Source of the DNA: Cellulomonas dongxiuzhuiae
GTDB lineage: Bacteria > Actinomycetota > Actinomycetes > Actinomycetales > Cellulomonadaceae
Length of the DNA: 64,000 nt
Assembly (NCBI RefSeq): GCF_018623035.1
Contig: NZ_CP076023.1
Span: forward strand, 2,976,001 to 3,040,000
Direction of reading: 5' to 3'
Part shown: positions 37,304 to 46,109 of the stretch, in pieces
How the letters are laid out: the number at the start of each line of letters is the position of its first letter
Position numbering within the stretch: position 1 is the stretch's first letter
Position numbers and translations under genes: made by a program
The notes under the pieces: model-generated
Told to the model about the DNA's origin: nothing
The model's database searches: none
Seen by the model: the letters and a program-made list of their open reading frames with translations, nothing else

Positions 37304-38173
37304 ATGGCCACCGCCTCCGAATGGCTCGCCGGTGCGCGTCCGCGCACGCTGCCCGCCGCCGTCGCCCCCGTGCTCGTCGGGACCGGCGCGGCGGCGCAGG
37401 TCGACGCCGCGCACGCCGGCCGGGCCCTGCTCGCCGCAGGCATCGGCCTCGCGCTGCAGATCGCGGTCAACTTCGCCAACGACTACTCCGACGGCGTGCG
37501 CGGCACCGACGTGAACCGGGTGGGACCGCTGCGCCTCACGGCGTCCGGGACCGCACCGCCGCACCAGGTGCGCAACGCCGCCTTCCTCGCGATCGCGGTC
37601 GCGTGCGCCCTGGGCATGTGGCTGATCGTGCTGACGAGCGCGTGGTGGCTCATCGCCGTCGGCGTGCTGTGCGTCGTCGGCGCGTGGACGTACACGGGCG
37701 GCAAGCGGCCGTACGGGTACATGGGGCTCGGGGAGGTCGGGGTGTTCGTCTTCTTCGGCCTCGTCGCCGTGCTCGGCACGACGTACACGCAGGCGGGGTA
37801 CGTGACGTGGCCCGCCGTGCTGGGGGCCGTGGCGATCGGGCTCCTCGCGTGCGCGCTGCTGATGGTCAACAACCTGCGCGACGTGCCGACCGACGTCCTG
37901 GCCGGCAAGCGCACGCTCGCGGTGCGCATCGGCGACCGCCGCGCACGCCGCCTGTACGCCGTGATGGTCCTGCTGCCCATGCTGCTCGGCGCGCTGTGCG
38001 CCTTCGCGGCGCCGTGGTCGCTGCTCGTCCTGCTGCTGCTGGCGCCCGCCGCGATCCTGGCCGGCGGGGTGCTCGCGGGGGCCCGGGGCATCGCGCTCGT
38101 CCCGGTGCTCGGCGGTACCGGTCTGCTCGAGCTCGCGTTCGGCATGCTGCTCGGGCTCGGCCTCGCGGTCTGA
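37304..38173 (+). CDS. menA: 1,4-Dihydroxy-2-naphthoate prenyltransferase
   Basis: A 289-residue integral membrane enzyme of the UbiA superfamily that attaches the polyprenyl tail to dihydroxynaphthoate. The first Asp motif is NFANDYSDGVRGTDVNR near residue 50 and the second NNLRDVPTDVLAGKRTLAV near 190; about nine hydrophobic helices surround them. AGGAG lies eight bases before the ATG, so unlike its neighbours it has a normal ribosome site, as expected for a second gene in an operon. Its lipid donor would come from the synthase at 5636-6643. Confidence 0.96.
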   Translation: MATASEWLAGARPRTLPAAVAPVLVGTGAAAQVDAAHAGRALLAAGIGLALQIAVNFANDYSDGVRGTDVNRVGPLRLTASGTAPPHQVRNAAFLAIAVACALGMWLIVLTSAWWLIAVGVLCVVGAWTYTGGKRPYGYMGLGEVGVFVFFGLVAVLGTTYTQAGYVTWPAVLGAVAIGLLACALLMVNNLRDVPTDVLAGKRTLAVRIGDRRARRLYAVMVLLPMLLGALCAFAAPWSLLVLLLLAPAAILAGGVLAGARGIALVPVLGGTGLLELAFGMLLGLGLAV

Positions 38174-38181
38174 GGTCGGGC

Positions 38182-38460
38182 CTACCGGTCGGGCGTGCCG
38201 TCGGCGGCCGCGTCCTCGGCGGCCGCGTCCTCGCGGGCGCGGGCCCCGAGGCCGCCGCTGCCGCGGCGCTGCGCGGCGCGCTCCGCGAGGTGCACCGCGG
38301 CGGCGTCGCGCTGCCGCGGCAGCAGGACGTAGGACAGCCCCCACGCGATCACGGCGGCGAGGACGGGGGCGAGCCACGAGCGCAGCCCCGCCCACCAGAG
38401 CAGACCGGTGGCGGCGAGGAAGAGGGCGGCGCGCAGCAGGGAGTAGACGACGACGGGCAC
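38182..38460 (-). CDS. DUF4229 family small membrane protein
   Basis: A 92-residue protein with two hydrophobic helices (YSLLRAALFLAATGLLWWAG and LAPVLAAVIAWGLSYVLL) and a polar, Ala/Glu/Asp-rich tail, the pattern of the actinobacterial DUF4229 family. Function unknown. The GTG at 38460 is six bases after TACGCT; a GGGGGA that could act as ribosome site occupies the same six bases. It ends 8 bases from the menA stop in convergent orientation. In several actinobacteria DUF4229 and a PLDc_N protein flank menA or ccs genes, as here. Confidence 0.75.
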   Translation of the reverse strand: MPVVVYSLLRAALFLAATGLLWWAGLRSWLAPVLAAVIAWGLSYVLLPRQRDAAAVHLAERAAQRRGSGGLGARAREDAAAEDAAADGTPDR

Positions 38461-38466
38461 TCCCCC

Positions 38467-38472
38467 AGCGTA
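38467..38472 (-). promoter_or_regulatory. -10 element of the DUF4229 gene
   Basis: TACGCT on the minus strand, exactly six bases before the GTG at 38460. Confidence 0.5.
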
Positions 38473-38490
38473 GGCGCCCGCCGTCCCGTC

Positions 38491-38496
38491 TAGGGT
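38491..38496 (+). promoter_or_regulatory. -10 element of the PLDc_N gene
   Basis: TAGGGT, exactly six bases before the GTG at 38503; forms a divergent pair with the DUF4229 promoter. Confidence 0.55.
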
Positions 38497-38502
38497 GGAC
38501 AG

Positions 38503-38874
38503 GTGCTCAGGTACCTGCCGATCGTCCTCGTCGTCGCCTTCGCCGTCTACTGCGTCTTCGACGTCCTGGGCAGTGACGCCCGCGCGCGGCGCGGGCTGCC
38601 CGTCCCGCTGTGGCTGCTGCTCGTCGTGCTGGTCCCCGTCGTCGGCGGCGTGGTCTGGCTCGTCGTGAGCCGCGGCACCCCGCAGACGGGGGCAGCGGGT
38701 CCGCGCGGCGGTGGGCCGGTCGCGCCCGACGACGACCCCGAGTTCCTGTTCCGGCTCGACCAGGAGCGCCGGCGGCGCGAGCGGCAGGACGGTGCGCAGG
38801 ACCAGGGCCCGGACGACGACCACGTCGACGGCACCGGCCCTGCCGGGACGACGGACGGCACGCCGTCCTCCTGA
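38503..38874 (+). CDS. PLDc_N-domain small membrane protein
   Basis: A 123-residue protein with two N-terminal helices (YLPIVLVVAFAVYCVFDVL, then [20 protein letters not shown]) that match the phospholipase D nuclease N-terminal (PLDc_N) domain, followed by a polar tail of charged residues including PEFLFRLDQERRRRE. No nuclease or phospholipase domain follows, so enzymatic activity is not expected. The GTG follows a -10 element by six bases. It converges with ccsB. Confidence 0.8.
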   Translation: MLRYLPIVLVVAFAVYCVFDVLGSDARARRGLPVPLWLLLVVLVPVVGGVVWLVVSRGTPQTGAAGPRGGGPVAPDDDPEFLFRLDQERRRRERQDGAQDQGPDDDHVDGTGPAGTTDGTPSS

Positions 38875-38944
38875 GACGCTCGAGCCCACCTCACGACCTG
38901 CGCACCACGGGCACCCGCGGCGGACCGCGGCCGGCGCTGGTGGC

Positions 38945-39958
38945 TCAGAGCCCCGAGTACGAGTGGTTGCCGGGGATGAACAGGTTGACGACCGTGAAGT
39001 TGGCGAGCACGACGCCGTAGGCGACGAACACGAGGTACGCGGCGCGGCGTCCCGCCCAGCCGCGCGTCGTGCGGGCGTGCAGGTAGGCGGCGTACACCAC
39101 CCACGTGACGAACGTGCCGACCTCCTTGGGGTCCCAGCCCCAGTACCGGCCCCACGCCTCCTCGGCCCAGATCGAGCCGCCGATGAGGGTCAGCGTCCAC
39201 AGCACGAAGGCGACCGCGTGCTGGCGGAAGGCCGAGGCCTCGAGCCGTCGCGCGTCGGGCACCTGCTCGAGCCAGGCGAAGGCCGGCCCGGTGACGCGTG
39301 CCCCCTGGAACGCCTGCCGTACGCCGTCGAGCCGCGACCAGGGCTGCTCGAGCCGCGACCGGCCCTCCTCACGGGCACCGCGCAGGACCTGCAGGACGGT
39401 CGTCGCGAACCCCACGGTCGAGATGCCGGTGGCGATGATCGCGACGCCCACGTGGATGACCAGCCAGTACCGCTGCAGCGCCGGCTGGACCGCGTCCGCC
39501 TGCACGTGCAGCGTGTTCAGCGCCAGGACGAGCCCCAGCACCGCGATGCCGGACACGACCACCCCGACGAAGGCGATGGGCCGGCGACGCTGCTGGACGA
39601 CGAGCGCGACGAGCGCGCAGAACGTCCCGACGATCGTGAACTCGTACATGTTCGCGGTCGGCCAGCGCCCGGCGGCGACACCGCGCAGCACGATGCCGAC
39701 GAGCAGCAGCAGGGTCCCGAGCGCGAGGGTCGAGCGCGCGATCCCCGCGGCGCGGCCCGCCGGCGACACAGCCGTCGTGCCGCCCGCGGGCGACTCCGCG
39801 GCGGTGCCGCCCCCGACGCCGACGGGCACCCGCGCCGTGCGGGCGGCCTGGGCCGCCTCGGTGATCCGCGCGAGCTCGACCGCGTAGGCGATCAGCGTGA
39901 TGGTCAACGCGGTCGCCGCCGACCAGACGAACAGGTCGCTCAGCTCGGCGACGGTCAT
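38945..39958 (-). CDS. ccsB: Cytochrome c biogenesis protein CcsB/ResC (haem exporter-ligase subunit)
   Basis: A 337-residue integral membrane protein of system II cytochrome c maturation. The WWD-like haem motif is seen as WAEEAWGRYWGWDPKEVGTFVTWVVYAAYLHAR near residue 260 to 290, with conserved histidines in flanking helices (RYWLVIHVGVAI and the terminal GNHSYSGL). It carries haem across the membrane with ResB and attaches it to apocytochrome c. The ATG overlaps the resB stop (ATGA). An Ala/Gly-rich insertion follows the first helix. Confidence 0.93.
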   Translation of the reverse strand: MTVAELSDLFVWSAATALTITLIAYAVELARITEAAQAARTARVPVGVGGGTAAESPAGGTTAVSPAGRAAGIARSTLALGTLLLLVGIVLRGVAAGRWPTANMYEFTIVGTFCALVALVVQQRRRPIAFVGVVVSGIAVLGLVLALNTLHVQADAVQPALQRYWLVIHVGVAIIATGISTVGFATTVLQVLRGAREEGRSRLEQPWSRLDGVRQAFQGARVTGPAFAWLEQVPDARRLEASAFRQHAVAFVLWTLTLIGGSIWAEEAWGRYWGWDPKEVGTFVTWVVYAAYLHARTTRGWAGRRAAYLVFVAYGVVLANFTVVNLFIPGNHSYSGL

Positions 39959-41751
39959 GTCGTGCCCTCCTGCGGGGTGTCGGGCGCGGTCGTGCCGGGC
40001 CCGGTCGTGTCGGGCACGGTCGTGCCGGGCCCGGTCGTGTCGTCGTGCACGTCGGACGCGGTCGACGGGGCCATCGACGCCTCGAGCACCTCCGCGAGCA
40101 CGCGGTCGAGCTCGGGCTGGAGGCCCACGTCGTCGCCGCGAGCGAGCCCGGCGGCGCTCACCACTGTAGCCGCGGTGCCGGGACCTTCGTCCGGGGCGCC
40201 GGGCGTCGCGCGCACCCACAGCCGGCGGCGGGGCGCGAACAGCGACGCCATGAGCCCGGCCACCGCGAGCAGCGCGAACGTGAGCACCCACGCGAGCGAC
40301 GGGTCGTGGCGCAGGTCGAGCGCGACGAACCGCGGCAGGGCGTCGAACGTCAGGGTGCCCAGCCCGTCGGGCAGCTCGACCGTCTCACCGGGTCGGACGT
40401 AGAGCGTCACCGCGTCCCCGGCCTCGTCGACGGCCTGCTCCATGCGCGACTCGTCGAGCCGGTACACGTTCTGCGGCACGCCGGTGTCGAGCCCGAGGTT
40501 GCCCTTCCACACCGACAGCACGAGCAGCGGGTCCTCGGGCTGCGGGTCGACCGAGCGCCACAGGCCCGGGGCGGGCTCGACGGCCGTCGGCAGGAGGAAG
40601 CCGTCGAGGCCGATCTGCGGCTGGTCGCCGGAGACGTCGGGCACCTTGATCACGCCTTTCGACGTGTACACCTCGTCCCGCGGGAGGAACGGCACGGGGC
40701 CCGAGAACGCGACCTCGCCGGCGGCGTCGCGCACCGTGACCGCGGGCGCGTAGCCGTTGCCCTGGAGGTACACCTTGGCGCCGCCCGCCACCGTCGGGTG
40801 GTTGACCTTGACCGTGCGCTGCTCGGGCTCCTGCCCGGGCTCGGTGACCGTCACGTGCGCGGTGAAGTCGCGGGACTGCAGCGTCTCGGGGTCGAACCGG
40901 GCCTCGAACTCGTCGAGGCGCATCGTGAACGGCACCAGGTCGGCGGGGTCGAACGCGGTCCCGCGCTCGAACGTGTCGTACGACGCCTGCACGTTGGCGA
41001 ACCCGGTGCCCTGCACGACGATCGCCTGACCGCGGTAGTGCAGCATCTGGCCGGTCGCCACGGCGACGAGCAGCCCGAGCAGCGCGAGGTGGAACACGAG
41101 GTTGCCGGTCTCGCGCAGGTAGCCGCGCTCGGCGGACACCGACCAGGTCCCCGCACCCTCGTCGTGCACGTCGACGCGGAACGCCGGCACGCCGATCCGG
41201 CGACGGCGCAGGACGGCCGCCGCGCGCTCCGCGACGACCTGCGGTGCGGCGTCGGACGTCCCGGCACCCTGCGCCGGGAAGCGGCCGAACCGGCGCGGCG
41301 TGCGCGGCGGGCGGCCGCGCAACGCCGCCGCGTGCACGCGGACGCGGGGCACGATGCAGCCGACGAGGGACACGAACAGCAGCAGGTAGACGGCCGAGAA
41401 CCAGACCGAGGCGTAGACGTCGAAGAAGCCGAGCCGGTCGAGCCACGGCCCGGTCGACGGGTGCTCGGCGACGTAGGCCGCGACGCCCGCGGGGTCCTGC
41501 GGCCGCTGCGGGAACATGGTGCCGGGCACGGCCGCCACCGCGAGCAGCACGAGCAGCAGCAGCGCGACGCGCATGCTCGTGAGCTGGCGCCACGCCCAGC
41601 GCAGCCAGCCCAGCGCGCCGATGGCGGGCAGCGCGCTGTCCGTGCCCTGCGCGTCGGGGGTCCGCTGGGCACCGCCGTCGCTGAACGCGTCGTCGAGGCC
41701 CTCCGGGCGGTACGCGGTCCGGGGGGCGCCGGGCGTCGGGTCGCCGCTCAC
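39955..41751 (-). CDS. resB: Cytochrome c biogenesis protein ResB
   Basis: A 598-residue membrane protein, the large partner of CcsB. After an acidic N-terminus, helices begin at [26 protein letters not shown], the typical ResB start; a third helix ([22 protein letters not shown]) leads into a 250-residue outside domain, and a last helix ([28 protein letters not shown]) follows. The C-terminal tail ends in repeated DTTGPGTT units, encoded by a 30-base tandem repeat. The GTG start overlaps the ccdA stop by 4 bases (GTGA). Confidence 0.93.
   Translation of the reverse strand: MSGDPTPGAPRTAYRPEGLDDAFSDGGAQRTPDAQGTDSALPAIGALGWLRWAWRQLTSMRVALLLLVLLAVAAVPGTMFPQRPQDPAGVAAYVAEHPSTGPWLDRLGFFDVYASVWFSAVYLLLFVSLVGCIVPRVRVHAAALRGRPPRTPRRFGRFPAQGAGTSDAAPQVVAERAAAVLRRRRIGVPAFRVDVHDEGAGTWSVSAERGYLRETGNLVFHLALLGLLVAVATGQMLHYRGQAIVVQGTGFANVQASYDTFERGTAFDPADLVPFTMRLDEFEARFDPETLQSRDFTAHVTVTEPGQEPEQRTVKVNHPTVAGGAKVYLQGNGYAPAVTVRDAAGEVAFSGPVPFLPRDEVYTSKGVIKVPDVSGDQPQIGLDGFLLPTAVEPAPGLWRSVDPQPEDPLLVLSVWKGNLGLDTGVPQNVYRLDESRMEQAVDEAGDAVTLYVRPGETVELPDGLGTLTFDALPRFVALDLRHDPSLAWVLTFALLAVAGLMASLFAPRRRLWVRATPGAPDEGPGTAATVVSAAGLARGDDVGLQPELDRVLAEVLEASMAPSTASDVHDDTTGPGTTVPDTTGPGTTAPDTPQEGTT
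39977..40042 (+). repeat. 30-base tandem repeat at the 3' end of resB
   Basis: Two 30-base units (39977-40006 and 40007-40036) differ at one base, followed by the start of a third. On the minus strand they encode alternating [20 protein letters not shown] at the end of ResB. Confidence 0.85.
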
Positions 41752-42656
41752 AGCGCGGGCACGAACGGGTCGCCGCCGGTCAGGACGCCCTGCAGCCAGG
41801 CCGCCCACGCGCCCCACGCGCCGGTGAGCAGCGCGAGGCCCAGCACGACGAGGACGGCGCCGCCGGTGCGCTGCACGGCGAGCCTGTGCCGCCGCAGCCA
41901 CGCCAGCGCGCGCTGCGACCGCTGCAGGCCGAGCCCGACGAGGACGAAGGGCAGCCCCAGCCCGAGGCAGAACGCGGCCGCGAGCAGCGCGCCGCGTCCC
42001 GCGGAGCCGCCGGTGAGGGACAGCGTGAGGATCGCCGCGAGCGTGGGGCCGATGCAGGGGGTCCAGCCCAGGCCGAACGCGACCCCGAGCAGCGGCGCAC
42101 CCCACACGCCGGCGCGCGGCGCGAGCCGCAGGCGCCGCTCGCGCGCGAGGAACGGCACGGCACCGAGGAACGCGAGGCCGAGCACGACGGTCAGCGCGCC
42201 GAGCACGCGGCTCACCGGGTCCTGCCACTGCCACAGGGCGGCGCCGAGCGAGCCCGCGAGCGCCCCGAAGGCGATGAAGACCGCGGAGAACCCGGCGACG
42301 AAGAGCGAGACGCCGAGCGCGAGGGTGCGCCGACCGGCCGGCCGGCGCAGCGGCACCGCGTCGCCGACCGGCGGGAGCGCCACGGGCGCGACGTGCGGGG
42401 TGCGGGCGATCTCCGGGCGTACGCCGGTCCGGACCACGTCGGTCGCGTCGACGATGCCGAGCTGCGCACCCGGCGTGCGGCGCGGTCCGCCGCCGACCAG
42501 GCCCCCGAGCAGCCCGAGGTACCCCGGGACGAGCGGCAGCACGCAGGGTGACGCGAACGACACGAGGCCGGCGAGCAGCGCGACCGGCACGGCGAGCAGC
42601 AGGGAGCCGTCGGCGACGGTCGAGCCGACGCCGAGCGCGACCAGGCCGGCACTCAC
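41748..42656 (-). CDS. ccdA: Cytochrome c biogenesis protein CcdA (thiol-disulfide electron carrier)
   Basis: A 302-residue member of the DsbD membrane-domain family that passes reductant from cytosolic thioredoxin to ResA outside the membrane. The two redox cysteines are in [16 protein letters not shown] near residue 40 and [16 protein letters not shown] near 185. A polar loop of about 70 residues after the first helix is unusually long. The GTG overlaps the resA stop and the stop overlaps resB, giving tight translational coupling. Confidence 0.95.
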   Translation of the reverse strand: MSAGLVALGVGSTVADGSLLLAVPVALLAGLVSFASPCVLPLVPGYLGLLGGLVGGGPRRTPGAQLGIVDATDVVRTGVRPEIARTPHVAPVALPPVGDAVPLRRPAGRRTLALGVSLFVAGFSAVFIAFGALAGSLGAALWQWQDPVSRVLGALTVVLGLAFLGAVPFLARERRLRLAPRAGVWGAPLLGVAFGLGWTPCIGPTLAAILTLSLTGGSAGRGALLAAAFCLGLGLPFVLVGLGLQRSQRALAWLRRHRLAVQRTGGAVLVVLGLALLTGAWGAWAAWLQGVLTGGDPFVPAL

Positions 42657-43261
42657 GCTGCCTCCTCGGCGAGCAGCTCCTCGACGAGCGAGCGCAGCGT
42701 CGAGGGCTCGACGAGCCCGAGCACGCGCGCGGCGACCCTGCCCTCGCGGTCGAGCAGGACGGTCGTGGGCACCGCGTTGACGGGCACGACGCCCTGGAGC
42801 GCGGCGATCGCGCCGCCGCCGGTGTCGTCGAGCGAGGGGTAGGGCACCTCGAGCTGCCGCTGGAAGGCCTGGGCGGCGCCCGCGGCGTCGCGGCTGTTGA
42901 TGCCCAGCACGTGGAGGCCCTGGTCGGCGTAGTCGGTGGCCACCGCCGCGAGGTCCGGGGCCTCGGCGCGGCACGGGGGGCACGCGGCGTACCAGGTGTT
43001 GAGCAGCACGACGTCCCCGCGCCACTGCGCGAGGTCGTGCGTCGTGCCCTCGTAGTCCGTGCCGGTGATCTCGAGCGGCCCGAGCCGGTCGGCGGCGGGC
43101 CACGTCGTGGTGGACCCGTCGCCGGACTGGTAGCCCTGGTCCACGACGTCCTGCGGGGTGCCGCGGCCGTCGTCCGCGCAGCCGCCCAGGACGAGCGCGA
43201 GCGCGGTGCCCGCGGTCAGCAGGGCGAGGACGGCGCGCGGCCGGGCGGGGCGTCGGCGCAC
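42653..43261 (-). CDS. resA: ResA-like thioredoxin lipoprotein
   Basis: A 202-residue TlpA/ResA-family reductase. The signal peptide ends in a lipobox (LVLGGC), so the protein is probably lipid-anchored outside the cell. The active site [15 protein letters not shown] near residue 88 has the CxxC pair that reduces apocytochrome c cysteines before haem attachment. A cis-proline segment [11 protein letters not shown] lies near 160. The GTG start sits one base past the stop of the histidine phosphatase gene upstream, so all five genes form one operon. Confidence 0.93.
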   Translation of the reverse strand: MRRRPARPRAVLALLTAGTALALVLGGCADDGRGTPQDVVDQGYQSGDGSTTTWPAADRLGPLEITGTDYEGTTHDLAQWRGDVVLLNTWYAACPPCRAEAPDLAAVATDYADQGLHVLGINSRDAAGAAQAFQRQLEVPYPSLDDTGGGAIAALQGVVPVNAVPTTVLLDREGRVAARVLGLVEPSTLRSLVEELLAEEAA

Positions 43262-43262
43262 G

Positions 43263-43919
43263 TCAGGCTCCGGAGACGGCCGAGGCCCCGGGCAGCAGGG
43301 CGGCGGCGGGCTCGCCGTAGCCGACCCCGACGAGCGTGTCGTCCTCGAACCGCAGGGACGTGAGGGACGCGAGCGAGCACTGCCGGCGCCGGGGGTCGTG
43401 CCACAGCCGACGGTTCTCGAGCGCGAGGCGCGTCACCCAGATCGGCAGCTGGTGGCTGACGAGGACGGCCTCGTGGCCGCGCGCGGCGGCGCGGGCCGCG
43501 TCCACCGCGGCGAGCATGCGGTCGACCTGCTCGGCGTACGGCTCGCCCCACGACGGGCGGAACGGGTTGCGCAGGTGGGGCCAGTGCTCGGGGTGGCGCA
43601 GCGAGCCGTCGCCGACACCGAACCGCTGGCCCTGGAAGTGGTTCTCGGCCTCGATGAGCCGGTCGTCCGTGCCGACGGCGAGCCCGAAGCCCGCGGCGAT
43701 GGGTGCGGCCGTCTCCTGCGCCCGCTGCAGCGGGGACGCGGTGACGACGACGACGTCGCGGCGGGGCGCGTCCTGCTCACCGGCGAGCGTCCGGGCGACG
43801 AGCTCGGCCATCTGCTGGCCGCGCTCGGAGAGCCGGTAGCCGGGCAGCCTGCCGTAGAGCAGGCCCTCGGGATTGTGGACCTCACCGTGCCGCAGCAGGT
43901 GGACCGTCGTGGCGACCAT
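43263..43919 (-). CDS. Histidine phosphatase (phosphoglycerate mutase-like)
   Basis: A 218-residue phosphatase of the histidine acid phosphatase clan. The catalytic LLRHGEVHNPEG motif is at residues 8-19, SPLQRAQETA near 75 holds the second arginine, and VLVSHQLPIW near 165 has the second histidine. Substrate is unknown; it is probably not the glycolytic mutase. It heads the resA-ccdA-resB-ccsB operon, the same position as Rv0525 before Rv0526-Rv0529 in M. tuberculosis. GACACT six bases before the ATG could be a weak -10 of leaderless type. Confidence 0.88.
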   Translation of the reverse strand: MVATTVHLLRHGEVHNPEGLLYGRLPGYRLSERGQQMAELVARTLAGEQDAPRRDVVVVTASPLQRAQETAAPIAAGFGLAVGTDDRLIEAENHFQGQRFGVGDGSLRHPEHWPHLRNPFRPSWGEPYAEQVDRMLAAVDAARAAARGHEAVLVSHQLPIWVTRLALENRRLWHDPRRRQCSLASLTSLRFEDDTLVGVGYGEPAAALLPGASAVSGA

Positions 43920-43962
43920 GCGCACAGTGTCGCAAAGTCTCCTGGGTGCCCGGTCCGCGTCC

Positions 43963-44580
43963 TCAGGCGGGCGGTGCGGGCGAGGTGCCGCCCGCCGGCG
44001 GGCCCGCGGGCCCGCGCAGGTGCTCGACGACGACCTGCATGGCGGCACCGAGCGCCGCGAGCTGCTCGTCGTCGAGGACGTCCACGAGGTGGGCACGGAC
44101 GGACTCCACGTGCCCGGGGGCGGCGTCGACGAGCACCTGCCACCCGTGCTCGGTGAGCACGCAGTTCACGCCGCGCGCGTCGTCGCGCGCGGGCTCGCGG
44201 CGGACGATCCCGTCGCGCTCCATGCGGGCCACGGTGTGGGTGAGCCGGCTGCGCGAGTGCGCGAGGTCGTCGGCCAGCTCGGACATCCGCAGCGCGCGGC
44301 CGGGCGCCTCCGACAGCCGGACCAGCACCTCGTACTCCCCCAGCGACAGGCCGCTGCCGTCGTCGAGCTCGCGGGCGAGGACGTCGAAGAGCAGGGCGGT
44401 GCCGTCGCGGAACGCGCGCCACTGGCGCTGCTGCGGCTCGCTCAGCCAGCGCACGCCTGCGTCCTGCGGGGGCTCGTCCTGCGCGTCCTGCGCCTGCCGT
44501 GCGACCGTCGACGCAGGGTCACGCGGGGCAGCAGGCTCGTCGTCGGTCCGGCGATCGGCGGTCGTGCTGCGGGTCGGCAC
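43963..44580 (-). CDS. MarR-family transcriptional regulator
   Basis: A 205-residue regulator with a MarR winged-helix domain: LSLGEYEVLVRLSEAPGRALRMSELADDLAHSRSRLTHTVARMERDGIVRREPARDDARG near residues 80-140. Such proteins bind as dimers to palindromic operators and usually respond to small ligands or oxidants. The first 45 residues are a disordered Asp/Arg-rich extension. The GTG at 44580 was chosen over a further upstream start because AGGAGG lies seven bases ahead of it. Divergent from yceI; it probably controls yceI and itself through the palindrome at 44653-44667. Confidence 0.88.
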   Translation of the reverse strand: MPTRSTTADRRTDDEPAAPRDPASTVARQAQDAQDEPPQDAGVRWLSEPQQRQWRAFRDGTALLFDVLARELDDGSGLSLGEYEVLVRLSEAPGRALRMSELADDLAHSRSRLTHTVARMERDGIVRREPARDDARGVNCVLTEHGWQVLVDAAPGHVESVRAHLVDVLDDEQLAALGAAMQVVVEHLRGPAGPPAGGTSPAPPA

Positions 44581-44652
44581 GTCGTCCTCCTGGTGTGAGG
44601 GGGTTGCGGCTCGCACCCCACTGTAGTAGAAAGATCAACAACACATACTTGT

Positions 44653-44667
44653 CGAATCAACGATTCG
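44653..44667. promoter_or_regulatory. Palindrome in the MarR/YceI divergent region
   Basis: CGAATC-AAC-GATTCG, a perfect 6-bp inverted repeat with a 3-base centre, in the only AT-rich patch nearby (about 44625-44667). Its size and place between the divergent genes fit a MarR operator. Confidence 0.5.
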
Positions 44668-44692
44668 CTCGCGCCCGACCACGGAGGACCCC

Positions 44693-45238
44693 ATGACCGC
44701 GCTCCCCACCGGCCTCACCGCCGGCACCTGGAACATCGACCCCTCGCACACGGAGGCGTCCTTCACCGTCCGCCACGCGGGCATCTCCAAGGTCCGGGGC
44801 ACCGTCGCGGTGACCTCCGGCGTCCTCACCGTCGGCGAGGACCTCGAGTCGTCGTCCGTCGCCGTCACGCTCGACCCCGCGACCGTCAACACGGGTGACG
44901 CCAACCGCGACGGGCACCTCAAGAGCAACGACTTCTTCGAGGTCGAGACGCATGGCGAGTGGACGTTCACGTCGACCGCGATCCGCACGTCCGGCAAGGA
45001 CCACGTCATCGTCGGCGACCTGACGATCCACGGCATCACGCGCGAGGTCGAGCTCGAGACCGAGTTCAACGGCTCGGCCGTCGACCCCTTCGGCAACACC
45101 CGCGCGGGCTTCGAGGCCAAGGTCACCATCTCGCGCAAGGACTTCGGCCTGACGTGGAACGCCGCGCTCGAGACGGGCGGCGTGCTCGTCGCCGACAAGG
45201 TGCGCATCGACCTGGACGTCTCCGCCATCAAGGCCTGA
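44693..45238 (+). CDS. YceI-family lipid-binding protein
   Basis: A 181-residue lipocalin-like protein of the YceI family, which bind isoprenoid or fatty chains in a beta barrel. Family segments: GTWNIDPSHTEASFTVRHAGISKVRGT at the N-terminus, LKSNDFFEVETH near 85 and GDLTIHGITREVELETEF near 105 to 125. There is no signal peptide, so it is cytosolic here, unlike E. coli YceI. GGAGG lies upstream of the ATG. In this quinone-rich neighbourhood a role in binding a polyprenyl quinone or its precursors is possible but unproven. Confidence 0.92.
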   Translation: MTALPTGLTAGTWNIDPSHTEASFTVRHAGISKVRGTVAVTSGVLTVGEDLESSSVAVTLDPATVNTGDANRDGHLKSNDFFEVETHGEWTFTSTAIRTSGKDHVIVGDLTIHGITREVELETEFNGSAVDPFGNTRAGFEAKVTISRKDFGLTWNAALETGGVLVADKVRIDLDVSAIKA

Positions 45239-45274
45239 CGCACCCCGCCGCTCACCGGCGGCCCGCACGTCCCT

Positions 45275-45307
45275 GCGAGGGCGCGACCGCACCGGTCGCG
45301 TCCTCGC
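45275..45307. terminator. Bidirectional hairpin between yceI and rex
   Basis: Fourteen-base arms (45275-45288 and 45294-45307) pair with one G-U wobble around a 5-base loop. It lies between two convergent genes and can serve both. Confidence 0.75.
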
Positions 45308-45356
45308 GGCGCGCGCGTCGCACCCCGCGTCGGCGGCACCCGGCCGGCTGCGCGAC

Positions 45357-46106
45357 TCACGACGCACCGCCCCCGACGCTGCGCGCACGGTCGTGGAACG
45401 CCAGGATCTGCAGCTCGGACGCGACGTCCACCGCCCGCACGTCCACGTGCGCGGGGACGCGCAGCGCACGCGGAGCGAACGTGAGGATCCCGACCACGCC
45501 GGCCGCGACGAGCTCGTCGCACACGCGCTGCGCGACCGCGGCCGGGGTCGTCAGCACCGCGATCGTCGCCCCCGTCCGGTGCACGACCGTCCGCAGGTCG
45601 TCGGCGTGCTCGACCTCCAGGCCCGCCACCGTCGTGCCGACCACCGACGGGTCCGTGTCGACCAGCCCCACCAGGACGAAGCCGCGCTCCGCGATGCCCG
45701 CGTAGTTCGCGAGCGCGTGCCCCAGGTTGCCCACCCCGACGAGCAGCACGCGCCGCACGTCCGCCAGGCCCAGCACCACCGTGATCTGCTCGCGCAGGTG
45801 CCCCACGTCGTAGCCGACGCCGCGGCGGCCGTACGACCCCAGGAACGACAGGTCCTTGCGCAGCTGCGCCGGCGTCACGCCGGCCCGCGCCGCGAGCTCC
45901 TCGGACGACGTCAGGACGGCACCGTCGGACGCCGTCGCCTCCAGCGCACGCAGGTAGCCCGGCAGCCGACCGACCGTCGCGGGCGGCACCGGCTGCCCGT
46001 CACGACCGGCACGCCCGTCGCCGGCACGTCGCCCAGCGGTGCGCCGATCGTCCACACGACCCTCCGTACGCCGCGCGCCGGGCACGGCCCCGGCGCCAGG
46101 TGTCAC
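45357..46106 (-). CDS. rex: Redox-sensing transcriptional repressor Rex
   Basis: A 249-residue repressor that binds DNA when NADH is low and lets go when NADH is high. The N-terminal winged helix contains LTSSEELAARAGVTPAQLRKDLSFLGSYGRRGVGYDV near residues 65 to 100; the NADH-binding Rossmann fold has LLVGVGNLGHALANY near 120 and a GLVDTDP acidic turn. About 40 Arg/Gly-rich residues precede the domain. It starts 3 bases after the glutaredoxin stop. In Streptomyces Rex controls nuo, cyd and its own hem operon; here the hem genes are missing, but a Rex-like operator precedes menJ-nuo. Confidence 0.95.
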   Translation of the reverse strand: MTPGAGAVPGARRTEGRVDDRRTAGRRAGDGRAGRDGQPVPPATVGRLPGYLRALEATASDGAVLTSSEELAARAGVTPAQLRKDLSFLGSYGRRGVGYDVGHLREQITVVLGLADVRRVLLVGVGNLGHALANYAGIAERGFVLVGLVDTDPSVVGTTVAGLEVEHADDLRTVVHRTGATIAVLTTPAAVAQRVCDELVAAGVVGILTFAPRALRVPAHVDVRAVDVASELQILAFHDRARSVGGGAS

Positions 46107-46109
46107 ACG

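Noticed and set aside
38915-38930. Terminator between the PLDc_N gene and ccsB
   Set aside because: Only a 6-bp stem (CCGCGG twice) with a 4-base loop; too short in DNA of this GC content to call.
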